Shown here piece by piece: positions 17,090-25,444 of a DNA stretch of 64,000 nucleotides (its first letter is position 1; every line of letters starts with the position of its first letter). Below the pieces are notes generated by a model. It was not told the DNA's origin and did no database searches. It saw only the letters and a list, made by a program, of their open reading frames with translations. A program made the position numbers and the translations under genes. The stretch is from Flavihumibacter soli (lineage in GTDB: Bacteria; Bacteroidota; Bacteroidia; Sphingobacteriales; Sphingobacteriaceae), in assembly GCF_010692725.1 (NCBI RefSeq), contig NZ_JAAFZB010000094.1:310001-374000 (forward strand), written 5' to 3'.

Positions 17090-19507
17090 ATGTTAACGAC
17101 CTATTTTAAAATAGCCATCCGCAATCTGAAGAGACACAGGCTCTTTTCAGCGATCAATATCCTGGGCCTTACCATTGGAATGGCAACCTGTATGGTCATT
17201 ATGCTTTATGTGAGGCATGAATTGAGCTACGACCGTTTTAATGAGAAAGCGGACCGCATAGTCCGGGTAACATTCAGGGGATCCGTTCAGGGCGAGAAAA
17301 TGAATGAAGCGCACGTTATGCCGCCGGTTGCTTGGACACTAAAGACTGACTTTCCCGAGGTAGAAGAGGCAACCCGATTGCGCAACGGAGGGTTTCCCAG
17401 AATTTCTTACGGAGAGAAATCCTTTCGGGAAGATGCTTTGGCGTATGCTGACTCCAATATTTTCGAGGTTTTTACACTCCCCCTTATAACCGGAGACCCA
17501 AAGACGGCTCTACGGGCACCTAATTCGATCGTTATTTCGAAAGAAATTGCGGAAAAGTATTTTGGCAAAGAAGATCCAATCAATAAAACCCTCCTCTTAA
17601 AAGATTCGAACATTGGGTATAAAGTAACCGGCGTTATGGAAAATGTACCTGAACTTTCGCATTTCCATTTTGACCTTTTCGCCTCCATGGCCAGCCTTCC
17701 TGAAGCGCGGGAAGCTTCATGGATGACCTCTGAATACTTTACCTACCTCGTGCTGCCCAAAGGTTACGACTACCGTACTTTGGAGAACAAATTACCCGGT
17801 ACAGTAGAAAAGTATATGGGACCCCAATTACAGCAGGCAATGGGGATCACCTTTTCGGAATTTAAACAAAAAGGCAATAAACTTGGGCTGTTCCTGCAGC
17901 CGCTAACAGACATACATCTGTACTCCGGCTTTATGTATGACCTGGGTCCGCGCGGAAACAGGCAATACGTCTACATTTTCATTATAATCGCGCTGTTCAT
18001 GCTGCTTATAGCGTGTATTAATTTTATCAACCTTTCTACCGCGGCAGCATCAAAAAGGGCCAGGGAAGTAGGTGTCAGAAAGGTACTGGGCTCTGAAAGA
18101 TGGCAGCTGGTTAAACAATTTCTGACCGAATCGATCGTCCTGACATTCATTGCCCTTGCTATTGCAGTAATTATTGTAAAGATTTGTTTGCCTTTCTTTA
18201 ATAACCTTTCAGGTAAGGCGCTTGACCTGCAGCTCACAGATCCATGGCTGCTATCTGCCCTATTGATAACGGGCCTGCTAACTGCGGTTTTAGCCGGAAC
18301 ATACCCGGCTCTGTTTCTTTCTTCATTCCAGCCTGTAAGGGTATTAAAAGGAGCTTTTCAGGCAGGCAAGAGCGGCATCAGCCTGCGAAGCGGCTTAGTA
18401 ATCGTTCAGTTCTTTGTCTCTGTCAGTTTGATAGTAGGGACTATCGTCGTCTATCAACAGCTCCGCTACATTAACAGTAAGAGCCTGGGTTACAATAAGG
18501 AGCAAGTACTGGTACTTCGTGAAACAGGTCTTCTTGGTCAGAAAGAGGAAGTATTCCGTCAGAAGCTTCTCCGGGATTCCCGGGTATTAAGTGTCACAAA
18601 CTCCGGCTACCTGCCTGCAGGACCAACAAATAATAACAACTTCTTCGTATATCCGGGAGATGGAACTGCAACCGAACAGGTTAAAACCCTGCGCTATGAT
18701 GTTGATGAGCAGTATGTCCCAACCCTGGGGATAAATATGCTCTCGGGTCGTAACTTTTCAAAAGACCTTGCCAGTGATTCTTCGGCAGTAATAATCAATG
18801 AAGCCGCGGTAAGGTCTTTCGGGTGGGAAAAGAATGCTATTGGTAAAACAATCAATGCAGTCCACAGAAATGGTTCACAGGGTTCTTTAAGAGTGATCGG
18901 CGTGGTAAAGGACTTTCATTTCAAATCTCTGCATGAACGCATCTCACCCTTAGTTATGGTGCTGGGCGAAAGCGATGGTTTAATTGTAAAGTTGAAGACA
19001 ACTGATGTGGAAGCCGTTTTGCAGTCTGTCAAAGTACATTGGTCTGAGTTAGGTCCCGGCGAGCCATTTAATTACTCATTCCTCGATGAGAGCTTTAATA
19101 ATACTTATCGATTTGAAAGAACGATCGGACAGATCCTCGGAATATTTGCCGGGTTGACAATTCTTGTAGCCTGCCTCGGCTTGTTCGGACTTGCTACTTT
19201 TACTACCGAACAGCGAATAAAAGAGATCGGTATACGTAAAGTACTGGGTGCCTCGATCTCAGATATTATAACGCTGTTATCAAAAGACTTCCTCAAACTT
19301 GTCCTCCTGGCTAACCTGCTTGCCTGGCCCCTTGCCTGGTGGGGAATGAATTTATGGCTTGAGGACTTCGCTTACCGTATACGTATCGACTGGTGGATAT
19401 TTATTGCTGCCGGATTTTTGACAATGCTGATAGCTGTTCTCATTGTTGGCATCAAGGCAATAAACGCAGGAAGAGCAAACCCTATTAAAAGTTTAAGAAC
19501 GGAATAG
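17090..19507 (+). CDS. MacB/FtsX-like ABC transporter permease 7 of 9
   Basis: An 805-residue permease, start MLTTYFKIAIRNLKRHRLFS. FtsX units begin near residues 292 (IACINFINLSTAAASKRARE, a variant of the usual STARS) and 680 (VACLGLFGLATFTTEQRIKE). The C-terminus is RANPIKSLRTE. Its nearest relative in the cluster seems to be permease 2, with the shared RKVLGSER sequence and NLLAWPLAWW block, although four paralogues separate them. Intact in length and topology. The stop codon starts a degenerate heptamer run. Confidence 0.92.
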   Translation: MLTTYFKIAIRNLKRHRLFSAINILGLTIGMATCMVIMLYVRHELSYDRFNEKADRIVRVTFRGSVQGEKMNEAHVMPPVAWTLKTDFPEVEEATRLRNGGFPRISYGEKSFREDALAYADSNIFEVFTLPLITGDPKTALRAPNSIVISKEIAEKYFGKEDPINKTLLLKDSNIGYKVTGVMENVPELSHFHFDLFASMASLPEAREASWMTSEYFTYLVLPKGYDYRTLENKLPGTVEKYMGPQLQQAMGITFSEFKQKGNKLGLFLQPLTDIHLYSGFMYDLGPRGNRQYVYIFIIIALFMLLIACINFINLSTAAASKRAREVGVRKVLGSERWQLVKQFLTESIVLTFIALAIAVIIVKICLPFFNNLSGKALDLQLTDPWLLSALLITGLLTAVLAGTYPALFLSSFQPVRVLKGAFQAGKSGISLRSGLVIVQFFVSVSLIVGTIVVYQQLRYINSKSLGYNKEQVLVLRETGLLGQKEEVFRQKLLRDSRVLSVTNSGYLPAGPTNNNNFFVYPGDGTATEQVKTLRYDVDEQYVPTLGINMLSGRNFSKDLASDSSAVIINEAAVRSFGWEKNAIGKTINAVHRNGSQGSLRVIGVVKDFHFKSLHERISPLVMVLGESDGLIVKLKTTDVEAVLQSVKVHWSELGPGEPFNYSFLDESFNNTYRFERTIGQILGIFAGLTILVACLGLFGLATFTTEQRIKEIGIRKVLGASISDIITLLSKDFLKLVLLANLLAWPLAWWGMNLWLEDFAYRIRIDWWIFIAAGFLTMLIAVLIVGIKAINAGRANPIKSLRTE

Positions 19508-19547
19508 ATAACAGCTATCAACTTTCAGCGAGCAGATGGCAGGTGCC
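19506..19547 (+). repeat. Degenerate heptamer array after permease 7
   Basis: Six units remain in 7-bp register from the TAG stop (AGATAAC, AGCTATC, AACTTTC, AGCGAGC, AGATGGC, AGGTGCC). Only the leading A/AG and the trailing C are well kept, so this is an older array or one under weak constraint. Confidence 0.7.
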
Positions 19548-19623
19548 GGGACAAAAACAAAAAGATGGAAAAAATAACAGTTTAAATGGGCTGTGGCCTC
19601 ACTTCCTAACAAAAATTAAGATC

Positions 19624-21996
19624 ATGTTTAAAAACTACTTGTTGCTAGCATTGAGAAATCTCAAAAAACAAAAGGTCTTCAGCATTATCAATATTGCAGG
19701 ACTTACTGTCGGAATACTCAGTTGCCTGATGATCTTTCTGTTCGTTCAGAATGAATTTAGTTATGATAACTTTCATGAAAACGGAAATAATATCTACCGG
19801 GTTATGCGTGTTGCTGAGAGAAACGGTAACCGGGAAACCATCCCATACCTGTCGCCGCCTTATGCTACCGCTATTAAAAACGACTATCCCGATGCTGTCA
19901 AAACAGCGGTTCGGGTAATGCCCGCGGGAGGGCTGGTAAGCTATGAAAATGTAGCCTTTAACGAAAAGGAAATCTATTTTACTGATGCAGATTTCTTCAG
20001 TTTATTTGACTTCAAACTCACTGCGGGAGATAAGAAAACGGTACTTCAAAACCCCGGCAGTGTCGTTCTTACTGAAACAGCAGCAAAAAAGTATTTTGGC
20101 AAGCAGGATCCGATAGGTAAGGTTTTAATTCTTGATAAGGAATTACAGCTGAAAGTAACCGGAGTAGCCAAGGATATCCCGACGAATTCCCACCTGAATT
20201 TCGACCTGGTAGTTCCGATTTCCAACTATAGCAACTCAGACTGGTTCAGGGAATGGAATAATAATAACCTGTTTACGTACGTGCAGCTCAATCCGAAAAC
20301 CGACGTTGATAAGTTGACAGGCAGCTTTACGGCGTTTATGGATAAATATGTAAATGAGGAAACAGGGGAAAAAACAGGACTTGACTTAAGCAGGTTGGAG
20401 GACATTTATTTTGAAAGTGCCGGCCCCTGGGATCAGGTGAAGCATGGGAATTTAAACGTGGTCTATATTTTTATGTCGATCGCCTTCCTGATCCTGTTCA
20501 TAGCCTGCATTAATTTCATGAACCTGTCTACTGCCCGTGCCACCGAGAGATCAAAAGAGGTGGGCCTGCGTAAGGTTCTTGGAGCCGTGCGAAGACAGCT
20601 GGTTTTCCAGTTTATAGGCGAGTCTATCTTGCTTGCCGCTATCTCATGTCTTCTTGCACTGGGTTTACTACAGTTCTTTATGCCGGCGTTCAATTCACTG
20701 CTTGGTTACGAACTTCAGGGCTATTGGAAAAATCCCAATCTATATGTTTTTATTGCGGTCATCATTGTGGTGATCGGATTACTTGCCGGCAGTTATCCGG
20801 CTTTCCTCCTGTCTTCCTTCAGCCCGGTGGAATCATTGAAAGGCAAATTACGGCTGGGCACCGGCGGTGCTTTCTTCCGGAAAGTGCTTGTTGTCTTCCA
20901 GTTTAGCTGTACCGTACTCTTAATTATCGGCATGATGATCATCGGAAGCCAGATGAATTATGTGCGAACCAAGAATCTCGGTTTTGATAAAGAGCGTTCA
21001 GTGGTTGTAAAACTTGATAATAACGAAATATGGACGGGCATGAACAGGTTCAAGCAGCAGCTGCAAAATAACCCATCAATTGAAAATGTTTCCCTAATGT
21101 CGGGCGCACCAGGTGGGTTTCATGATAGTTTCACGTTTCAAGTGGAAGGAATGCCTGGCGATGATCTGCAATTTCGTACCGTGTTTGCAGACTTCGAATA
21201 TGTCAGAACATTAGGTTTGAAGATCCTGGCAGGCCGCGATTTTTCGCCGGCCTTTCCTACAGATTCCGGCCAGGCGGTATTAATAAATCGGGCCGCAGCT
21301 GTAAAGCTGGGAGTTACACCTGAAAAAGCACCCGGAATGCGGCTCAGAAATACGATGCGTGATTCTGTTTCCAGGACCGTAGTGGGCGTGGTCGAAAATT
21401 TTCATTTCCTTTCTCTCAGGGAAACGATCGAGCCAATGGTAATCTCCGGCAGTATGGACAGACGGGTTGCTGTAATTAAATTAAAAAACGGTGATCCCGG
21501 GCAGGCAATAAATGCAATTAAAAAAGCCTATACAGGCATTGCGCCGGTTTATCCTTTTGAATTTGAATTTCTTGACCAGCAATTTGACCATCAATATCAG
21601 ACCGACCAGAGACAGCAATATATTTTATCCGGCTTCTCCGCGATAGCGATCTTCATTGCCTGCCTTGGCCTATTTGGCCTGGCTTCTTACACTGCGGTAC
21701 GCCGCACCAAGGAGATCGGGGTCAGAAAGGTATTAGGCTCGTCAACCCAAAACATCGTCATCCTTCTTTCCAAGGACCTGTTAAAGCCGGTATTACTGGG
21801 TACGCTGATCGCTATCCCCTTGGGCTATGCAGCTATGTATCAATGGCTTCAGAGCTTTGCTTACCGTACTTCACTTCATTGGTGGGTATTTGCCGTAGCT
21901 GCTATAACGGCGGTATTGATTGCTCTGATCACTGTAAGTTTTCAAGCCGTAAAAGCTGCAACTGCCAACCCTGTTAAAAGTTTAAGAACAGAATAG
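19624..21996 (+). CDS. MacB/FtsX-like ABC transporter permease 8 of 9
   Basis: A 790-residue permease. I start it at ATG 19624 (MFKNYLLLALRNLKKQKVFS), which aligns with the starts of its paralogues; the frame is open upstream to 19543, but that extension overlaps the repeat and has no family similarity. FtsX units begin near residues 279 (IACINFMNLSTARATERSKE) and 669 (IACLGLFGLASYTAVRRTKE). The C-terminus is NPVKSLRTE. The first helix reads LLLALRNL instead of FKIAxRNL, a small distinction from the others. The stop begins another heptamer array. Confidence 0.92.
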   Translation: MFKNYLLLALRNLKKQKVFSIINIAGLTVGILSCLMIFLFVQNEFSYDNFHENGNNIYRVMRVAERNGNRETIPYLSPPYATAIKNDYPDAVKTAVRVMPAGGLVSYENVAFNEKEIYFTDADFFSLFDFKLTAGDKKTVLQNPGSVVLTETAAKKYFGKQDPIGKVLILDKELQLKVTGVAKDIPTNSHLNFDLVVPISNYSNSDWFREWNNNNLFTYVQLNPKTDVDKLTGSFTAFMDKYVNEETGEKTGLDLSRLEDIYFESAGPWDQVKHGNLNVVYIFMSIAFLILFIACINFMNLSTARATERSKEVGLRKVLGAVRRQLVFQFIGESILLAAISCLLALGLLQFFMPAFNSLLGYELQGYWKNPNLYVFIAVIIVVIGLLAGSYPAFLLSSFSPVESLKGKLRLGTGGAFFRKVLVVFQFSCTVLLIIGMMIIGSQMNYVRTKNLGFDKERSVVVKLDNNEIWTGMNRFKQQLQNNPSIENVSLMSGAPGGFHDSFTFQVEGMPGDDLQFRTVFADFEYVRTLGLKILAGRDFSPAFPTDSGQAVLINRAAAVKLGVTPEKAPGMRLRNTMRDSVSRTVVGVVENFHFLSLRETIEPMVISGSMDRRVAVIKLKNGDPGQAINAIKKAYTGIAPVYPFEFEFLDQQFDHQYQTDQRQQYILSGFSAIAIFIACLGLFGLASYTAVRRTKEIGVRKVLGSSTQNIVILLSKDLLKPVLLGTLIAIPLGYAAMYQWLQSFAYRTSLHWWVFAVAAITAVLIALITVSFQAVKAATANPVKSLRTE

Positions 21997-22022
21997 CGGT
22001 CAGCGGTCAGCCATCAGCTTTC
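21995..22022 (+). repeat. Heptamer array after permease 8 (left arm)
   Basis: Four units in register start inside the TAG stop: AGCGGTC twice, AGCCATC, AGCTTTC. The opposite-orientation partner lies at 22094-22163. Confidence 0.8.
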
Positions 22023-22093
22023 AGAAAAACGGACGATACTTTAATGCCCAATATGTTTCCTATGCAGTACTAATTAGAAAACCACGATATGAA

Positions 22094-22163
22094 AGCCATC
22101 ACCTGGTACCTTACACCTGATATCTAATGCCTGTTATCTGATACCTGTTACCTGATACCTCTG
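22094..22163 (+). repeat. Heptamer array in the permease 8/9 gap (right arm, reverse type)
   Basis: About ten steps in one register, with ACCTGAT (22115, 22150), ACCTGTT (22143), ATCTGAT and ACCTTAC. After it come about 130 bp without clear repeats before permease 9, the longest repeat-free leader inside the permease run. Confidence 0.85.
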
Positions 22164-22293
22164 TAGCACTACCGTGCATCAGGTGTTCGAAAGCGTGCAG
22201 TTTATCTTCCAAAGGTTTTGTAACATGTTATTTTACAAGTACTTATATCATTGGCATTAGATTTATAAACTAACAAGCATTGTAACCTGATCT

Positions 22294-24684
22294 ATGTTAA
22301 GGAACTATATAAAAATAGCGTTACGGACTCTGATGAAGAACCGGTTGTTCGCTTTTATAAATATTTTCGGCCTGGCATTGAGCTTGTCGGTTTGTATGAT
22401 GGTGATGATCAGGCTCTATGATGACTTGAGCTACGACCGCTTTCATCCGCTGGCTGACCGTACTTTTCGTATCCTTTCGAAGATCAGCAAACCAGATGGT
22501 GATCAATGGAAACTGGCCAGCAGTCCGCTCCCATTAAAAAACGCGCTGTCATTGCATAACGATGCAATAGAAAGTTCCGTGCGGATATATCCGGCTATCA
22601 ATCACAAGGCCGCGACCACTACCAAAGAATTGAGCATACGCGGCGCTTTTACTGAGCCATCCTTTTTCACTGTTTTTGGTTTTACCTTATCTTCCGGAAA
22701 TAAGACGACAGCGCTGCACCAACCGAACGGCGTTGTTTTAAGCAGCAGCTTAGCCAACCGCTTCTTTGGAAAAAATGATGCCATCGGACAGATCTTGACA
22801 ATCGAAAAGCTGGGCATTTTCGAGGTCACCGGAGTGCTGACTGAAATCCCCGGAAAGACTCATCTAGACTTCGATGCTTACTTTTCATCGGCCGCCCTGC
22901 CTCAACTCGAAAAAACAAAACTGCTTCCTGCAAGGCTCGGCAACTGGGACACTTTTGAACACTCGTATAATTATGTCGTCCTCAGAAAATCGGTATCTGA
23001 AGAAACCTTAACTAAACTATTGGACCAGGAAGCTGCAGCCCTGAACAAAGAGTCTAAAGATGTCCGTATTGGGTTTCTTTTTCAACCACTATCGGGCATT
23101 ACTCCAGGCGACAGTTCTGTCTACAATGGCATCGGCAGGGGAACAAGCTGGGCTAAAGTTTATACGGAGGCCGGAGTGGCTTTTATCATATTGCTTGCAG
23201 CGTGCTTTAACTATACCAGCCTGACGGTCGCCAGGACACTTTCCCGTGCCAGGGAAGTTGGCATCCGTAAAGTGATGGGCGCCTCTCGTGCACAGATATT
23301 CCTCCAGTACATTATTGAATCGGTTATACTGGCTTTATTTGCTTTGTTATTTGCTTATATACTGCTTCAGGAGATCCTGAGATTTAAACCTTTCAATGAT
23401 AGTTACGAGTTTATACCGGCGGTAGATATCACTCCCGGCCTTTTGATCTCCTTTCTCTTATTCACCCTGGCGACAGGTATAATGGCCGGAGCATTCCCTG
23501 CCTGGATATTGTCCGCTTTCAAGCCGGTAAGAGTATTACGAAATGTGGCTACCGAGAAAGTATTCGGAAACATTAGCCTTCAAAAGGGTCTTCTCATCTT
23601 CCAATTCAGTCTTTCCTTACTGATAATTATCTTCCTTTCAACATTTTACAGGCAGTTTTCATTCATGTCCACAATTAACTACGGATTCAGAAATGAAAAC
23701 ATTATTTCTATTCCGCTGACCGGTAGCAGCGAAGTTCTTATCAGCAAAATATCAGGAGTAAGTGGTGTAACTGCCGTGTCGAGAACCTCGGAGAACTTTG
23801 GGAAATATAATAGCGGTACTGCCCCCGTGATCTCAGACAAAAGATCAAGGAATAAAATAAATGTCGACTATTATTTCACAGATAAAGCCGTAATTCCGGT
23901 CATGAACCTGAAGTTATTGGCAGGGAACAATTTTCTTCAAAACGGTACTCCCGAAAAGGAAAAAGAGATCCTTATCAATGAGCAGGCGGTTAAACTTTTA
24001 GGATTCGGTAACAACGACCAGGCCATCGGAAAAGTGGTATGGCTGAATGATAGTGTACCATTACAAATCAGTGGAGTTTTAAATGACTTTTACTACCAGG
24101 GTGTGGCGAACCGGATCGGTCCGATGATGCTCCGGAACAACTCTGATAACTACAATTACCTAAATGTACAGGTTAATGCGGCGGATAAAGTGCGTTTAGT
24201 AAAGGAGATTGAAAAAGTCTGGAAGAAGTTATATCCGCATGATGCCTTCAGCTATTTCTGGCTTGATAAACGGCTGGCTGAAATGCAAAATCAAACAGCA
24301 ACTATTTCACTATTGGGATTTCTTTCGTTCATGACCATCGCAATAGCATCCCTGGGACTGCTTGGCCTGGTGATCTATACCGTGGAAACAAGAAGGAAAG
24401 AGATCGGCATCCGTAAAGTTCTTGGGGCAAGCGTAAAGCAGCTGATGTTCATCCTGTCGCAAGGTTTTTTTAAGCTGCTGCTGATAGCCGGATTAATAGC
24501 AATCCCCCTGGCTTATACCCTGTGCTTTTTCTTTCTCCAGAACTTTCCTAACAGGGTTCAGGTTGGAGCAGGGAGTCTTGCCCTATGCTTCATGTTTCTT
24601 CTTGCTATTGGCACACTTACTATAATATCAAATATCTATAGAACGGCAACAGAAAATCCGGTTAACAGCTTGCGGGATGAATGA
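22294..24684 (+). CDS. MacB/FtsX-like ABC transporter permease 9 of 9 (divergent)
   Basis: A 796-residue permease, start MLRNYIKIALRTLMKNRLFA. It is the most divergent of the nine. The first FtsX unit (near residue 290) reads ACFNYTSLTVARTLSRARE. The second (near 669) reads IASLGLLGLVIYTVETRRKE rather than CLGLFGLATY, and the protein ends NPVNSLRDE instead of NPVKSLRTE. The C-terminal TM is rich in Phe/Leu. It has its own 130-bp repeat-free leader, and no heptamer array follows its stop; instead the second ATPase gene starts 82 bp downstream. Permease 9 and that ATPase may therefore form an older, self-contained transporter to which permeases 1-8 were added, or the reverse. Confidence 0.92.
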   Translation: MLRNYIKIALRTLMKNRLFAFINIFGLALSLSVCMMVMIRLYDDLSYDRFHPLADRTFRILSKISKPDGDQWKLASSPLPLKNALSLHNDAIESSVRIYPAINHKAATTTKELSIRGAFTEPSFFTVFGFTLSSGNKTTALHQPNGVVLSSSLANRFFGKNDAIGQILTIEKLGIFEVTGVLTEIPGKTHLDFDAYFSSAALPQLEKTKLLPARLGNWDTFEHSYNYVVLRKSVSEETLTKLLDQEAAALNKESKDVRIGFLFQPLSGITPGDSSVYNGIGRGTSWAKVYTEAGVAFIILLAACFNYTSLTVARTLSRAREVGIRKVMGASRAQIFLQYIIESVILALFALLFAYILLQEILRFKPFNDSYEFIPAVDITPGLLISFLLFTLATGIMAGAFPAWILSAFKPVRVLRNVATEKVFGNISLQKGLLIFQFSLSLLIIIFLSTFYRQFSFMSTINYGFRNENIISIPLTGSSEVLISKISGVSGVTAVSRTSENFGKYNSGTAPVISDKRSRNKINVDYYFTDKAVIPVMNLKLLAGNNFLQNGTPEKEKEILINEQAVKLLGFGNNDQAIGKVVWLNDSVPLQISGVLNDFYYQGVANRIGPMMLRNNSDNYNYLNVQVNAADKVRLVKEIEKVWKKLYPHDAFSYFWLDKRLAEMQNQTATISLLGFLSFMTIAIASLGLLGLVIYTVETRRKEIGIRKVLGASVKQLMFILSQGFFKLLLIAGLIAIPLAYTLCFFFLQNFPNRVQVGAGSLALCFMFLLAIGTLTIISNIYRTATENPVNSLRDE

Positions 24685-24766
24685 GCCTGCTATGGAAAGC
24701 AAAAATTAAACAGTTCCAATCTATCTAAAAAAAAATTGTGATTAAGACAGCTTTAAAGAACCAAAA

Positions 24767-25444
24767 ATGATCCAACTAAAACATATATTCCACTGGGTTA
24801 ACCAGGGCGGCAAAAGGGTCTTCATCCTGAAAGACATTAACATGGAAGTGAACGAAGGCGAATTTATCTCAGTCATGGGCGCTTCCGGATCCGGCAAATC
24901 TACTTTACTTCATATCCTCGGAACGATCCAGGAACCTAATGAAGGGGATTATTTCCTAAAAGGTGAGTCGGTCTACCAGCTGAAAGAAAAACAGCGGTCC
25001 CTTCTGATGAAACAAAATATCGGAATCGTATTCCAGGCCTATCACCTCATCGATGAACTGACGGTCTATGAAAACATAGAGACTCCGCTACTTTACCTGA
25101 ATATTCCCGCATCTGAGCGAAAGGCCCGGGTGGCCGAAATGCTCGATAAGTTTCAAATAGTCGGAAAAAAAGACCTGTTTCCAAGCCAGCTATCGGGTGG
25201 ACAGCAGCAGATAGTGGGCATTGCCAGGGCTCTGATCATTGAGCCAACGCTTTTATTGGCTGATGAACCTACCGGCAATTTAAATTCCAAACAGGGAGAA
25301 GAGATCATGAATATCTTCAAAGAACTGAATCAGGAAGGGGTAACAATCGTCCAGGTAACTCATTCGGAAAAAAACGCTGCTTACGGCACAAGAATAATAA
25401 CCCTTTCAGACGGACAAATAGAACATGCAAAAAATGATCAATAA
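24767..25444 (+). CDS. ABC transporter ATP-binding protein, LolD/MacB type (second ATPase)
   Basis: A 225-residue ATPase, the same length as the first one at 1142. Motifs are Walker A GASGSGKST, Q-loop VFQAYHLIDEL, Walker B LLLADEPTG and H-loop VTHSE. The signature region reads LSGGQQQIVGIARAL, where the family has Arg directly after LSGGQQQ; this Arg-to-Ile change is not shared by the first ATPase. The core LSGGQ is intact, so activity is likely. The gene follows permease 9 and overlaps the TolC-like gene by 20 bp (11 bp if that gene starts at 25434), which implies translational coupling. Confidence 0.92.
   Translation: MIQLKHIFHWVNQGGKRVFILKDINMEVNEGEFISVMGASGSGKSTLLHILGTIQEPNEGDYFLKGESVYQLKEKQRSLLMKQNIGIVFQAYHLIDELTVYENIETPLLYLNIPASERKARVAEMLDKFQIVGKKDLFPSQLSGGQQQIVGIARALIIEPTLLLADEPTGNLNSKQGEEIMNIFKELNQEGVTIVQVTHSEKNAAYGTRIITLSDGQIEHAKNDQ

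Noticed and set aside
19543-19623. Upstream extension of permease 8
   Set aside because: Starts in the heptamer array, and the added residues do not resemble the N-termini of the other permeases; ATG 19624 aligns with them.
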